NCBI RefSeq assembly: GCF_002220365.1
Contig: NZ_MTHB01000234.1
Span: forward strand, 62,001-126,000
Source of the DNA: Caballeronia sordidicola
Lineage (GTDB): Bacteria > Pseudomonadota > Gammaproteobacteria > Burkholderiales > Burkholderiaceae
Reading direction: 5' to 3'
DNA: 64,000 bases
The translations under genes were made by a program, and so were the position numbers. Below, piece by piece: positions 52,253-60,010 of the stretch (positions within the stretch are counted from its first letter, which is position 1; every line of letters starts with the position of its first letter). The notes beneath the pieces were generated by a model that was not told the DNA's origin, did no database searches, and was given only the letters and a program-made list of their open reading frames with translations.

Positions 52253-53754
52253 GCATGAGCCTCGGCGAGACGATCCAGGTCGTCGTAGAACTGTTGCGAG
52301 CTCACATAGAGCCGCTCGAAGATCGGCATCATCCGATCGTAAGTGTCGCTTGCACGCGGGTCCGGCAAGACCTCGCGTTCAAACTGGACGAAGGCCGCGA
52401 CTGCATCGCCCAGACGCGCGAACTGGCCGTGTGCGGTCGCGGCAAGAATCGCGCAACCGATCACGCCACATTCGAGTTGAGCCGGCACGAGGATAGGCGT
52501 GCGATACATGCTTGCCTTGATCTCAAGCCACAGGGCAGCCTTGGCGCCGCCGCTTGCCGCGACCAGCCGCTCCATGTGCACGCCCGCCGATTCGATCACG
52601 CCAATGTGCCGTCGCACGCCAAACGCGACCCCTTCCAATACCGCTCGATGCAGATGCGCCGCTCCATGCTTGGCTGCGATACCGAAGAACTGGGCGCGCG
52701 AATTCGAATGTTCGCCAAGCCTTTCACCTGTCAGATAAGGCAGGAAGAACAAGCCCTCGGAACCGACGGGAGCATCGGCGGCTTTCCGCGCAACGGCCTC
52801 GTAGCTCAGGGTGTTTTCGTGGAATGCACGACGCGCCCAGCGCACTGCGTCGCCGCCCGAATCGAGCAGCATGAAGCGTCCCCAGAGCCCTTGCGCCGAG
52901 ACCATGTTCGAGACTTCCGGGTGCAGCATGGGAGTATCCGCGATCACCGTGATGATCGACGACGTGCCAGTGATATCCGAGCCGAGACCGGGCCCGTGCA
53001 CGCCTGAGCCGAGCATCGAAAGCGCAAAGTCCGCACCCCCCACGAGCACCGGTGTACCTTCGCGCAGGCCAGTTGCCCAAGCGGCTTCCGAGGTGACCAT
53101 TCCCAGTATGTCTTGAGGCGAGCGGATGGGCGCAAGCTTGCTGCCGTCCAGACCGAGTGTGTCGAGCATGGTCTGGGACCAGGAGCGTGTCTCCGGGTCC
53201 ATCAGGAAGCTCGTGGAGGCATCGCTCCAGTCCCAGGCACGCTCGCCTGTCAACCGGAAGTTGATGTAGTCCTTCGGCATGAACACCGTTGCCGCGCGTT
53301 CGTATGCATCAGGCTCATTCTGCTTGAGCCACTGCAGTTTGAAGCCGGGCCATGCGGGTGTTGCCGGGTTGGCCGTCAACGGCAGATACGACGCAGCAGT
53401 CTGGCTCGCGCGAAAAGCGGCCACTTGAGCAAGCGTGCGTTTGTCGTTCCACAGCGGCGCGGTTTCGCGGGTCAGATGACCGTCGGCGTCGATCAGCACG
53501 GTCCCATGCATCTGACCGCACGCGCAGATAGCAGCGATGTTGTCGGGGGCACGGGGCGTGCTGCCAAGGACCTCCTGGATTGCACCGGCTACGCCCTGCC
53601 ACCAGTCGGTCGGGCGCTGTTCAGACCAGCCGTAGCGCGGCACGATCTGCTCGTGTTCGCGGGCAGCAATGCTCACGATGACGCCACGCGAATTGACCAG
53701 GGCGGCGCGAGCGCTGCCCGTGCCAACGTCGATGGCGAGGTAATACGTCTCCAT
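52249..53754 (-). CDS. FGGY-family carbohydrate kinase (xylulokinase/ribulokinase type)
   Basis: 501 residues of the actin-like FGGY fold: N-terminal AIDVGTGSARAALV (about 7-20), then GQMHGTVLID, DWSDAS and the C-terminal FGGY signature region with AASGGAKAALWLEIKASMYR. It phosphorylates a pentulose or similar ketose with ATP. Because an SDR is downstream, the route polyol to ketose to ketose phosphate is the natural reading. Which sugar is not determined. GAGGATCC is the ribosome site, and a hairpin and palindrome lie upstream. Confidence 0.88.
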   Translation of the reverse strand: METYYLAIDVGTGSARAALVNSRGVIVSIAAREHEQIVPRYGWSEQRPTDWWQGVAGAIQEVLGSTPRAPDNIAAICACGQMHGTVLIDADGHLTRETAPLWNDKRTLAQVAAFRASQTAASYLPLTANPATPAWPGFKLQWLKQNEPDAYERAATVFMPKDYINFRLTGERAWDWSDASTSFLMDPETRSWSQTMLDTLGLDGSKLAPIRSPQDILGMVTSEAAWATGLREGTPVLVGGADFALSMLGSGVHGPGLGSDITGTSSIITVIADTPMLHPEVSNMVSAQGLWGRFMLLDSGGDAVRWARRAFHENTLSYEAVARKAADAPVGSEGLFFLPYLTGERLGEHSNSRAQFFGIAAKHGAAHLHRAVLEGVAFGVRRHIGVIESAGVHMERLVAASGGAKAALWLEIKASMYRTPILVPAQLECGVIGCAILAATAHGQFARLGDAVAAFVQFEREVLPDPRASDTYDRMMPIFERLYVSSQQFYDDLDRLAEAHA

Positions 53755-53788
53755 TACCCGGATCCTCAGGTACTGCCTGAACGAGCAA

Positions 53789-53823
53789 GCAAAAACTCGC
53801 TGAGCCGGCCAGCGAGTTTTTGC
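53789..53823 (-). terminator. 14-bp perfect hairpin between efflux operon and kinase gene
   Basis: GCAAAAACTCGCTG (53789-53802), 7-base loop, and its exact reverse complement (53810-53823). On the minus strand it ends in a T-rich arm. It may terminate the efflux operon. It is also only 35 bp before the kinase start, so it may act in the kinase leader. Confidence 0.7.
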
Positions 53824-53843
53824 ATCTATGTTTTATTAACGTT

Positions 53844-53872
53844 ATTTTGACTACGTTTTTTACTGCTGTCAA
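53844..53872 (-). promoter_or_regulatory. Candidate promoter for the kinase operon with overlapping palindrome
   Basis: On the minus strand TTGACA (53872-53867) is followed after 17 bases by CAAAAT (53849-53844). A perfect TAACGTTA palindrome (53837-53844) overlaps its end, a possible repressor site. The hairpin at 53789 then follows. Confidence 0.45.
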
Positions 53873-53995
53873 ATGAACCATTCGTCGTCAAATAGCGGAT
53901 CAAAGCCGTATTAACCCCTACGCAACGTCGATGTACGCGGACATTATCATTGTTTTTGCTAACTTTACAGAGCATCAGCCTTGGCGGCTTGAAAC

Positions 53996-55558
53996 CTAGT
54001 GCCCCCCTGCTCCCGCAGCCGCTGCGCTGCCGTCCTTGCTCGGCTTCGTGATCCAGATAAGCGGGATGATCGCGATGAATATGACCGCGGAAAGCCAGAA
54101 GATATCGTTCAGTCCAAGCATGGCAGCTTGGGCGTTGAGCGACGATTCGAAGAATGCCATTGCTTGCGACGCGCTTCCTCCAAGCGTGTTCTGCAATGCA
54201 TTGATACTCGCGACGAAGTTCGGATTATTGACACTCGTTTGTTCAGCCAATTGAGCATGATGAAGGATCGTCCGGTCGTTCCAGCCAGTACTGACGAGCG
54301 ATGTGCCAACGGCGCCCGCGAAGACCCGCGTGAAATTCGACAGCCCTGCGGCAGCGGGTATCTTGTCTGCCGGCAAGCCGGACAAAATGATCGCCGTCAG
54401 CGGCACGAAAAACAGCGCGGTAGGAACGCCTTGCAGCAACGTAGGCATGACCAGGGTCCAGGTATCCACGCCTGTCGTGTAAAACGAACGCATGAAAAAC
54501 ACGCCGGCAAAACCGAGAAAAGCCAGCGTGGCAAGCACCCGTGCATCGCTCTTGGGCATGATCTTGGCCATCACCGGCGTAAGCAACACAGCAAAGATAC
54601 CCAGCGGCGCGGTAGCGAGACCGGCATCGACGGACCGATAATTCAGGTACTGCTGCATCCATGTCGGCAAGATCACGAGGTTCGAGAAGAACAGCGCGTA
54701 CGCGACTGAAATCGCGACGGTCCCCCCCAGGAAATTACGTCCCTTGAAGAGCCGGAGATTGATGATCGGATTTTTTTCCGTCAACTCCCACACCATGAAA
54801 AACACGAAGCTGATCAACGCAAAAATCCCCAACGCGACAATCACGGGCGAGGTGAACCAGTCGAGGTCCTTGCCTTTATCGAGCATGATCTGCAGCGAGC
54901 CGACCCATGCGATCAACGAGACCAGGCCCACTTTGTCGATGCGGATCCGCTTCACCGGCGTTTCGCGAGTCCGGTAAATTGCCCATGTCACGCCGGCTGC
55001 GAACAGGCCGACTGGAATGTTGATGTAGAAGATCCAGGACCACGAGTAGCTATCGGTGATCCAGCCACCCAGCGCCGGTCCGACGATGGGGCCTACCGTC
55101 GCGGTCATGGCCCACAATGCCAGCGCGTGCGAGCTCTTTTCCTTCGGATATGAACCAAGCAGGATGGCTTGCGAGAGCGGGATCAGCGGACCGGCGACCG
55201 CGCCTTGCAGGATCCGCGCGCCAAGCAGCACAGGAAGGCTGGGCGCCAGGCCGCACAACCATGAAGACATCACGAACAACAGGATCGCCCACACGAACAG
55301 CTTCACTTGCCCGACTCGTTGCGTGAGCCAGCCCGTCAGCGGGATCGAAATGGCGTTGGCCGCGGCGAACAAGGTAATGACCCACGTTCCTTCATCGACC
55401 GAGACGCCCAGGTTGCCTGAGATGGTCGGGATCGCGACATTCGCAATCGACGAATCGAGCACGTTCATGAACGTGGCAAGTGCAACGGCAAGCGTGGCAA
55501 GCGCCAGTTTCCCGCCAGTGAGTGGCGCGAGCGCGCCGGACTGAGACGACGTATTCAT
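53996..55558 (-). CDS. emrB: EmrB-type MFS multidrug transporter (DHA2, 14 helices)
   Basis: 520 residues from ATG 55558 (MNTSSQSGALAP), preceded by GGGAGCAGTG. About 14 membrane helices; the DHA2 motifs LDSSIANVAIPTISGNLG and GGWITDSYSWSWIFYINIPVG are clear. Works with the HlyD-type adaptor and outer-membrane channel to export drugs directly across the envelope. A MarR-type operator lies in the gap before it. Confidence 0.92.
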   Translation of the reverse strand: MNTSSQSGALAPLTGGKLALATLAVALATFMNVLDSSIANVAIPTISGNLGVSVDEGTWVITLFAAANAISIPLTGWLTQRVGQVKLFVWAILLFVMSSWLCGLAPSLPVLLGARILQGAVAGPLIPLSQAILLGSYPKEKSSHALALWAMTATVGPIVGPALGGWITDSYSWSWIFYINIPVGLFAAGVTWAIYRTRETPVKRIRIDKVGLVSLIAWVGSLQIMLDKGKDLDWFTSPVIVALGIFALISFVFFMVWELTEKNPIINLRLFKGRNFLGGTVAISVAYALFFSNLVILPTWMQQYLNYRSVDAGLATAPLGIFAVLLTPVMAKIMPKSDARVLATLAFLGFAGVFFMRSFYTTGVDTWTLVMPTLLQGVPTALFFVPLTAIILSGLPADKIPAAAGLSNFTRVFAGAVGTSLVSTGWNDRTILHHAQLAEQTSVNNPNFVASINALQNTLGGSASQAMAFFESSLNAQAAMLGLNDIFWLSAVIFIAIIPLIWITKPSKDGSAAAAGAGGH

Positions 55559-55581
55559 CACTGCTCCCAAAGATCCAATAA

Positions 55582-55597
55582 ATCTGACTTATCAGAT
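55582..55597. promoter_or_regulatory. MarR-type operator, emrB copy
   Basis: ATCTGA, CTTA, TCAGAT: perfect 6-bp dyad in the emrA/emrB gap. It matches the sites at 58467 and 58967-58995. Confidence 0.65.
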
Positions 55598-55620
55598 ATT
55601 TTCCTAAAAAAATGCGCTGA

Positions 55621-55653
55621 GCCGCTTAGCCGCTTAGCCGCTTAGCCGCTCAC
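55621..55653. repeat. 9-bp tandem repeat at the 3' end of emrA
   Basis: GCCGCTTAG in three complete copies (55621-55647), then a partial unit. The emrA stop codon (55634-55636) lies inside the repeat. Confidence 0.9.
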
Positions 55654-56935
55654 CGGCGCCATGGAGTTGGGCTTGGTCGCGCTTCGCCGCAGTCCTGGGA
55701 GCGGCTATCGGTACTATCGGTACTATCGGTACTATCGGCATATTGTCGGCGATCACCTTGGCGATCTCCGCATCGGCTTGCGCGCCGTATTGCTCGAATA
55801 CATCGGTCCGATAGGAGGTGTTGATTGCGGCGGCCAGTTGCGTACCGGATTCGTCGCGCGTTTGAACTTCGACATCCATCGACAAGCCAATGCGCAGCGG
55901 ATGCTGCTGGAGCTCACGCGGGTCGAGCTGGATACGTGCCGGCAAGCGTTGCACGACCTTGATCCAGTTGCCCGTCGCGTTCTGCGCGGGCAGCACGGCA
56001 AACGCGCTGCCCGTGCCGGCGGAAAAGCCCACCACGCGGCCGTGATACTTGACGCTCGAACCATATACGTCGGCCGTCAACGTGACCGGCTGACCGATGC
56101 GCATGCGCCGCAGTTGCCCTTCCTTGAAGTTGGCGTCGACCCAGACACCGTCGAGCGGCACGATCGCCATTAGGGGTGTACCCGGAGCGACACGCTGCCC
56201 GACCTGGACCGAACGGCGCGCGACGTAACCCGTCACCGGCGCGGGCAAGGTGTTACGGGCATAGCTCAGGTAAGCATCGCGAACCTTGCTTGCAGCAGCC
56301 TGGACGTTAGGATGTTGTTCGACTGACGTGCGGTCGGTGAGCACGTGGTTCGCTTCAGCTTGCTGGCGCATGGCGTCGAGTGAGGCTTGTGCGCTTTTGA
56401 CGGCATCGCGGGCATGCGACACGTCTTCCGCCGATACCGCCCCGGTGTTCTCCACGGCCAGGCGGCGTTGCAGGTCCGAGTTGGCGCGGGCGAGATCCGA
56501 CTCGCGTTGCGCGATGCTCGCCGCATAAAAGTCGTTGTTGACGTAGAGGCTGCTTACTTCTCGCACAGTCTGGCCAAGCGTGGCTTCCGCATTACCGAGC
56601 GCAACTTTTGCGTCCGCTGAGTCCAGCGTCACGACCGGGTCACCGGCCTTGACGATCTGCGTATCGTCAGCGTTCACCGCGACAACCGTACCGCTGACTT
56701 GCGGCGTAAGTTGCACGAGATTGCCGCTGACGTAGGCGTCGTCGGTAGACTGGTAGAAGCGCGCATCGGTGTAGTAATACGCGCTGTAGGCTGCGGCCGA
56801 GATGACGACTGCTGCGCCGAGCAAGGAAAGCAGCAACTTGCGTTTGGTGCGTGGCGCGGCCTCCTGGGGTAAAGCACCCTTGGCTGCCTGGTGTGAATCC
56901 ACCGCCGCGCGGTCGGACTGGATGGTATCGCTCAT
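55634..56935 (-). CDS. emrA: HlyD/EmrA-type membrane fusion protein
   Basis: 433 residues: one N-terminal membrane helix (about 32-52), then YQSTDDAYVSGNLVQLTPQVSGTVVAVNADD (beta-barrel and lipoyl halves), a coiled-coil hairpin (about 100-210), and the second lipoyl half with YVARRSVQVGQRVAPG. The C-terminal tail has repeated Pro-Ile-Val units from a 9-bp DNA repeat (55711-55737) and ends inside another 9-bp repeat. It bridges EmrB and the outer-membrane factor. Confidence 0.92.
   Translation of the reverse strand: MSDTIQSDRAAVDSHQAAKGALPQEAAPRTKRKLLLSLLGAAVVISAAAYSAYYYTDARFYQSTDDAYVSGNLVQLTPQVSGTVVAVNADDTQIVKAGDPVVTLDSADAKVALGNAEATLGQTVREVSSLYVNNDFYAASIAQRESDLARANSDLQRRLAVENTGAVSAEDVSHARDAVKSAQASLDAMRQQAEANHVLTDRTSVEQHPNVQAAASKVRDAYLSYARNTLPAPVTGYVARRSVQVGQRVAPGTPLMAIVPLDGVWVDANFKEGQLRRMRIGQPVTLTADVYGSSVKYHGRVVGFSAGTGSAFAVLPAQNATGNWIKVVQRLPARIQLDPRELQQHPLRIGLSMDVEVQTRDESGTQLAAAINTSYRTDVFEQYGAQADAEIAKVIADNMPIVPIVPIVPIAAPRTAAKRDQAQLHGAGERLSG
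55711..55737. repeat. Three 9-bp repeats coding for Pro-Ile-Val units
   Basis: GTACTATCG three times in a row on the plus strand; read on the minus strand within emrA it gives repeated Ile-Val-Pro. Variation in number stays in frame. Confidence 0.9.
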
Positions 56936-56970
56936 TGCAAATTCTCCTGACGGGTCCGTGGAATGCCGGC

Positions 56971-58464
56971 TCAGCGCGCGGCAACAGTTTGTGAAGACGA
57001 AGGTGTGCCAGTGTCGGAGCTGGTGTCGACATAACCGCCGCCGAGTGCCGCAGCGAGTGCGATCTGCTGGTCACGACGGTTCATTTTCAGATCGACGACG
57101 GCCTGGTCCGCCGACAACGCGTTCATGTCGGCGTTAAGCACGGTCAGTTGATTCGTGAGGCCGCCCTTGTACTGGAGAACCGCGAGTTCATCGGCGCGAT
57201 GCGCGGCTTCCTGCGCGGTTTCTGCATCGACGAGTTGCGCGTCCGTCGACCGGACCTGCGCGAGTTGCGTCGCGACATCGCTTAGCGCGGTGACGAGCGT
57301 CTGGTTATAGGTCGCAACCGCATAGTCAAAATCGGCGTAGCGTCCTTTGAGTTGCGCGCGTAATGCGCCGGCATCGAAGATCGGCAAGTGGATCGCCGGA
57401 CCGGCCGTTGCGGTTCTGCTCGCCGCCGTCAGCAAGCGGCCAAAGCCGAATGCGTCCAGGCCAATCGATGCGCTCAGATTGATGTCCGGATAGAACTCCG
57501 CCTTCGCTTCCTTCACATCATGCGTAAGGGCGTCCACACGCCAGCGTGCGGCGACCAGGTCGGGGCGGCGGCTGACGAGATCGGCCGGCAGGTTGTCCGG
57601 GAGCAGCACCTGGTCTGCGACGCCAAGCGTCGGGCGTTGGATCGTCAAGCCGCGATCCGGTCCTGCGCCAAGCAACGCGGCAATCTGATAGCGCGTCGTG
57701 AGAATCTGGCCGTCGAGCGCGGTCAAGGAAGCATGACTTGTCGCGACGTTTGCCTGCGCGGTCTTGCGCTCTACTTCCGTGTCCAGCCCGGTCGCAATCC
57801 GGCCCGCTGCAATACGTTCGATCTGATCGCGTTGCGCGACTTCTTTAGCAGCGATATCGCGCTGGTCGTAAAGCCGCGCAAGCTGGTTATAAGTGCGGGT
57901 AATCGACGTGGTCAGCGTCAGCTTCACGACTTCTGCATCCGCTTCGCTTGCCTGCGTTTGCGAGACCGCCGCCTTCAGCGCTTCACGATTCTTGCCCCAC
58001 ACGTCGAGGTCGTACGAAGCGGACGCGAGCAGCTTGTTTTCGGTCTGCCACGAACCCGCGTAAGGCGGCGGCACGAGCGCGGTGCCGGAATACTGCTGGC
58101 GAGTCATCGAATAATCCGCGCCGATCTTCGGCATGGTGTTGGCCTTCGCCGTTTCACCATAAGCATCGGCCGAAGCAACCCGGGCACGTGCCTGATCGAG
58201 GGATGGACTGTTCTTCAATGCTTCGTCAATCAGCGCTTTCAACTGCGCGTCACCGAATTGATTCGCCCAACCCGCAGCCGGCCAATGACCGTTCTCGGAC
58301 GGGATGCTTTGCGTTGTCTCGTACGATTGCGGCTGGGCCATCTGCTGGTCGCTGTGAATGCCCGCATAGTTCGCGCACGCCGATAGCACTGCGGCAAACA
58401 TCACCGATACGCCCACCGTCCATGCTCTCGAACTGATTGACTTCCGATTTAACTGTGATTTCAT
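56971..58464 (-). CDS. Outer membrane efflux lipoprotein (NodT/OprM type)
   Basis: 497 residues from ATG 58464 (MKSQLNRKSIS), with an upstream CAGGTC-type site that overlaps an operator. Signal with lipobox LSAC (Cys about 31), then two OEP domains: NSPSLDQARARVASADA and LPDNLPADLVSRRPDLVAARW. TolC-like alpha-barrel. Located between marR and emrA, so the three-part pump has all its components in one operon. Confidence 0.92.
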   Translation of the reverse strand: MKSQLNRKSISSRAWTVGVSVMFAAVLSACANYAGIHSDQQMAQPQSYETTQSIPSENGHWPAAGWANQFGDAQLKALIDEALKNSPSLDQARARVASADAYGETAKANTMPKIGADYSMTRQQYSGTALVPPPYAGSWQTENKLLASASYDLDVWGKNREALKAAVSQTQASEADAEVVKLTLTTSITRTYNQLARLYDQRDIAAKEVAQRDQIERIAAGRIATGLDTEVERKTAQANVATSHASLTALDGQILTTRYQIAALLGAGPDRGLTIQRPTLGVADQVLLPDNLPADLVSRRPDLVAARWRVDALTHDVKEAKAEFYPDINLSASIGLDAFGFGRLLTAASRTATAGPAIHLPIFDAGALRAQLKGRYADFDYAVATYNQTLVTALSDVATQLAQVRSTDAQLVDAETAQEAAHRADELAVLQYKGGLTNQLTVLNADMNALSADQAVVDLKMNRRDQQIALAAALGGGYVDTSSDTGTPSSSQTVAAR

Positions 58465-58466
58465 TT

Positions 58467-58480
58467 TCTGACCTGTCAGA
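58467..58480. promoter_or_regulatory. MarR-type operator, outer-membrane factor copy
   Basis: TCTGA, CCTG, TCAGA: perfect 5-bp dyad three bases upstream of the ATG at 58464, overlapping the ribosome site. Same core as the copies at 55582 and 58967-58995. Confidence 0.65.
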
Positions 58481-58505
58481 TAATTAGGTAAAAAAAACGG
58501 CTCAC

Positions 58506-58943
58506 TCATTCTGCGAGAAATTTACGAAGCAGGCGGCGCAACTCTTCGAACTCGGTCTTGCTGAAATTCTTCAGGTGCGCGTTCAACACATCCGGTGCGA
58601 CTTCCGGAATCTGGGCGGCGACCTCCTCACCCTTTTTCGTCAACGCCAGATTAACCACACGGCGATCTTCAAGACTGCGTGAGCGCTCCAGCAACTCCTT
58701 CGCTTCCAGCTTGTCGAGCATGCGCGTCATCAGACCGGTATCGATCCCCAGCAGCTTCGACAACTCGAACGGCGTTGCACCCAGACCGAGCGTGAGCGAC
58801 ATCAGGATACCCATCTGCTGGCTGGAGATATCCAGATCCTTCAATGCTGTATCCATCTCGACTGTCAGGATGTTGCGTGCCTTGTTGATCAAGAAACCGA
58901 TGCTTTGAGTCGGACGAAAATTTTCCTTGCTGTAATGATTCAT
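58506..58943 (-). CDS. MarR-family transcriptional regulator of the efflux operon
   Basis: 145 residues with a winged-helix DNA-binding domain: ATPFELSKLLGIDTGLMTRMLDKLEAKELLER, and the MarR wing SLEDRRVVNLALTKKGEEV. It is the first gene of the operon, with three matching palindromes nearby, so it probably represses itself and the pump until an inducer binds. Length and motifs are standard. Confidence 0.93.
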   Translation of the reverse strand: MNHYSKENFRPTQSIGFLINKARNILTVEMDTALKDLDISSQQMGILMSLTLGLGATPFELSKLLGIDTGLMTRMLDKLEAKELLERSRSLEDRRVVNLALTKKGEEVAAQIPEVAPDVLNAHLKNFSKTEFEELRRLLRKFLAE

Positions 58944-58966
58944 CGCTGCCTCCGGTGATGACCAGC

Positions 58967-58995
58967 ATATTATTTGACATGTCAGATACTGTCAA
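58967..58995 (-). promoter_or_regulatory. marR promoter with operator in the -35/-10 spacer
   Basis: On the minus strand TTGACA (58995-58990), 17 bases, TAATAT (58972-58967): consensus-quality sigma-70 elements. A palindrome TGACATGTCA (58975-58984) fills the spacer. MarR binding here would block RNA polymerase. Confidence 0.85.
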
Positions 58996-59203
58996 GATGG
59001 TTTCATCGCATCAGGTCGTGGCGTCAGGCAACTGTAAGAAAGAAGGCCCGGGGGTGTCGCGTCACCTGGCCTTTAGACGCGCGCTGGCGAGCACATCGGG
59101 ATCGCCATGAAGAAGCTCAGGATGCGCTTGCCAAAGATGTTTCAGGTCAGGTGAATCCCGGAAGCGGTCGCGAACACCAATCGACTCATTCCACATCAGT
59201 GGC

Positions 59204-60010
59204 TCAAGGTTGCGCTCCGGCATAGTAAGCCGCCGCTGCATCGATTTCAGCCGGTGTCATATTCCGCGCGACATTGCGCATCTGCCCGTTGATATCGTTA
59301 TGGCGTGTGTCGTTCGCGAACGCTTGCAATTGTGCTCGGGTGTACGCAGCAGGCATCCCCTCGAGCCACGGGCTCCCCGCCTTGTGATCGATACCGCCAT
59401 GGCACGACGCACAGGAAGCAATGTTTCGCATCGGTGCTCCACCTGACACAATCTCCGGCACGGGCACGGCCGGCGCTGCATCGGAGCGCAGCGCCACCGG
59501 TCTCGGCAAATACGCGTAATAAGCGGACAGATCGCGCATGTCCTGGTCGCTCAGGTTCGAAACCATGGGCGACATCACCGCATTACGACGCGCGCCGGAC
59601 TGAAAGTCGAGCAACTGCTTGTAGATCACAGAAGAATACTGTCCCGCGAGATTCGGCGAGTTGGCATTGCTCATGCCCCGCACGCCGTGACACATGGTGC
59701 AACGCATGGACAAGGTCGCGCCGCGGCCAATCGACGTGCTGCTGGACTCCGCCAGCAGTTGCGGTGTCATGACAACCGCACTGGTTTGCACCAGCGGCAC
59801 CGGCGTGGCCGACGAAGCGCGCAACCATTGTTGCGGCACGCCCGCTGCACTGCAGATCGCATTCCACACGCCCTGGAAAGGTTGATCGCTTTGCGCCGAA
59901 GGCAGCCATATGAAACCTACGGCCGCCGAGAATACGACGAGCGCGAGCATACCGCCAACGGTAACCGTGAACCACCGGTTGCGTAACGAGAACAGGCGTT
60001 CTTCGCTCAT
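59204..60010 (-). CDS. Membrane-anchored di-heme c-type cytochrome
   Basis: 268 residues from ATG 60010 (MSEERLFSLRNRW), overlapping the oxidase stop by four bases. N-terminal membrane helix (about 14-36). Heme sites CTMCH (104-108) and CASCH (200-204), with axial Met candidates downstream. Last gene of the oxidase operon; likely delivers electrons to the CuA centre of subunit II. Confidence 0.9.
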   Translation of the reverse strand: MSEERLFSLRNRWFTVTVGGMLALVVFSAAVGFIWLPSAQSDQPFQGVWNAICSAAGVPQQWLRASSATPVPLVQTSAVVMTPQLLAESSSTSIGRGATLSMRCTMCHGVRGMSNANSPNLAGQYSSVIYKQLLDFQSGARRNAVMSPMVSNLSDQDMRDLSAYYAYLPRPVALRSDAAPAVPVPEIVSGGAPMRNIASCASCHGGIDHKAGSPWLEGMPAAYTRAQLQAFANDTRHNDINGQMRNVARNMTPAEIDAAAAYYAGAQP

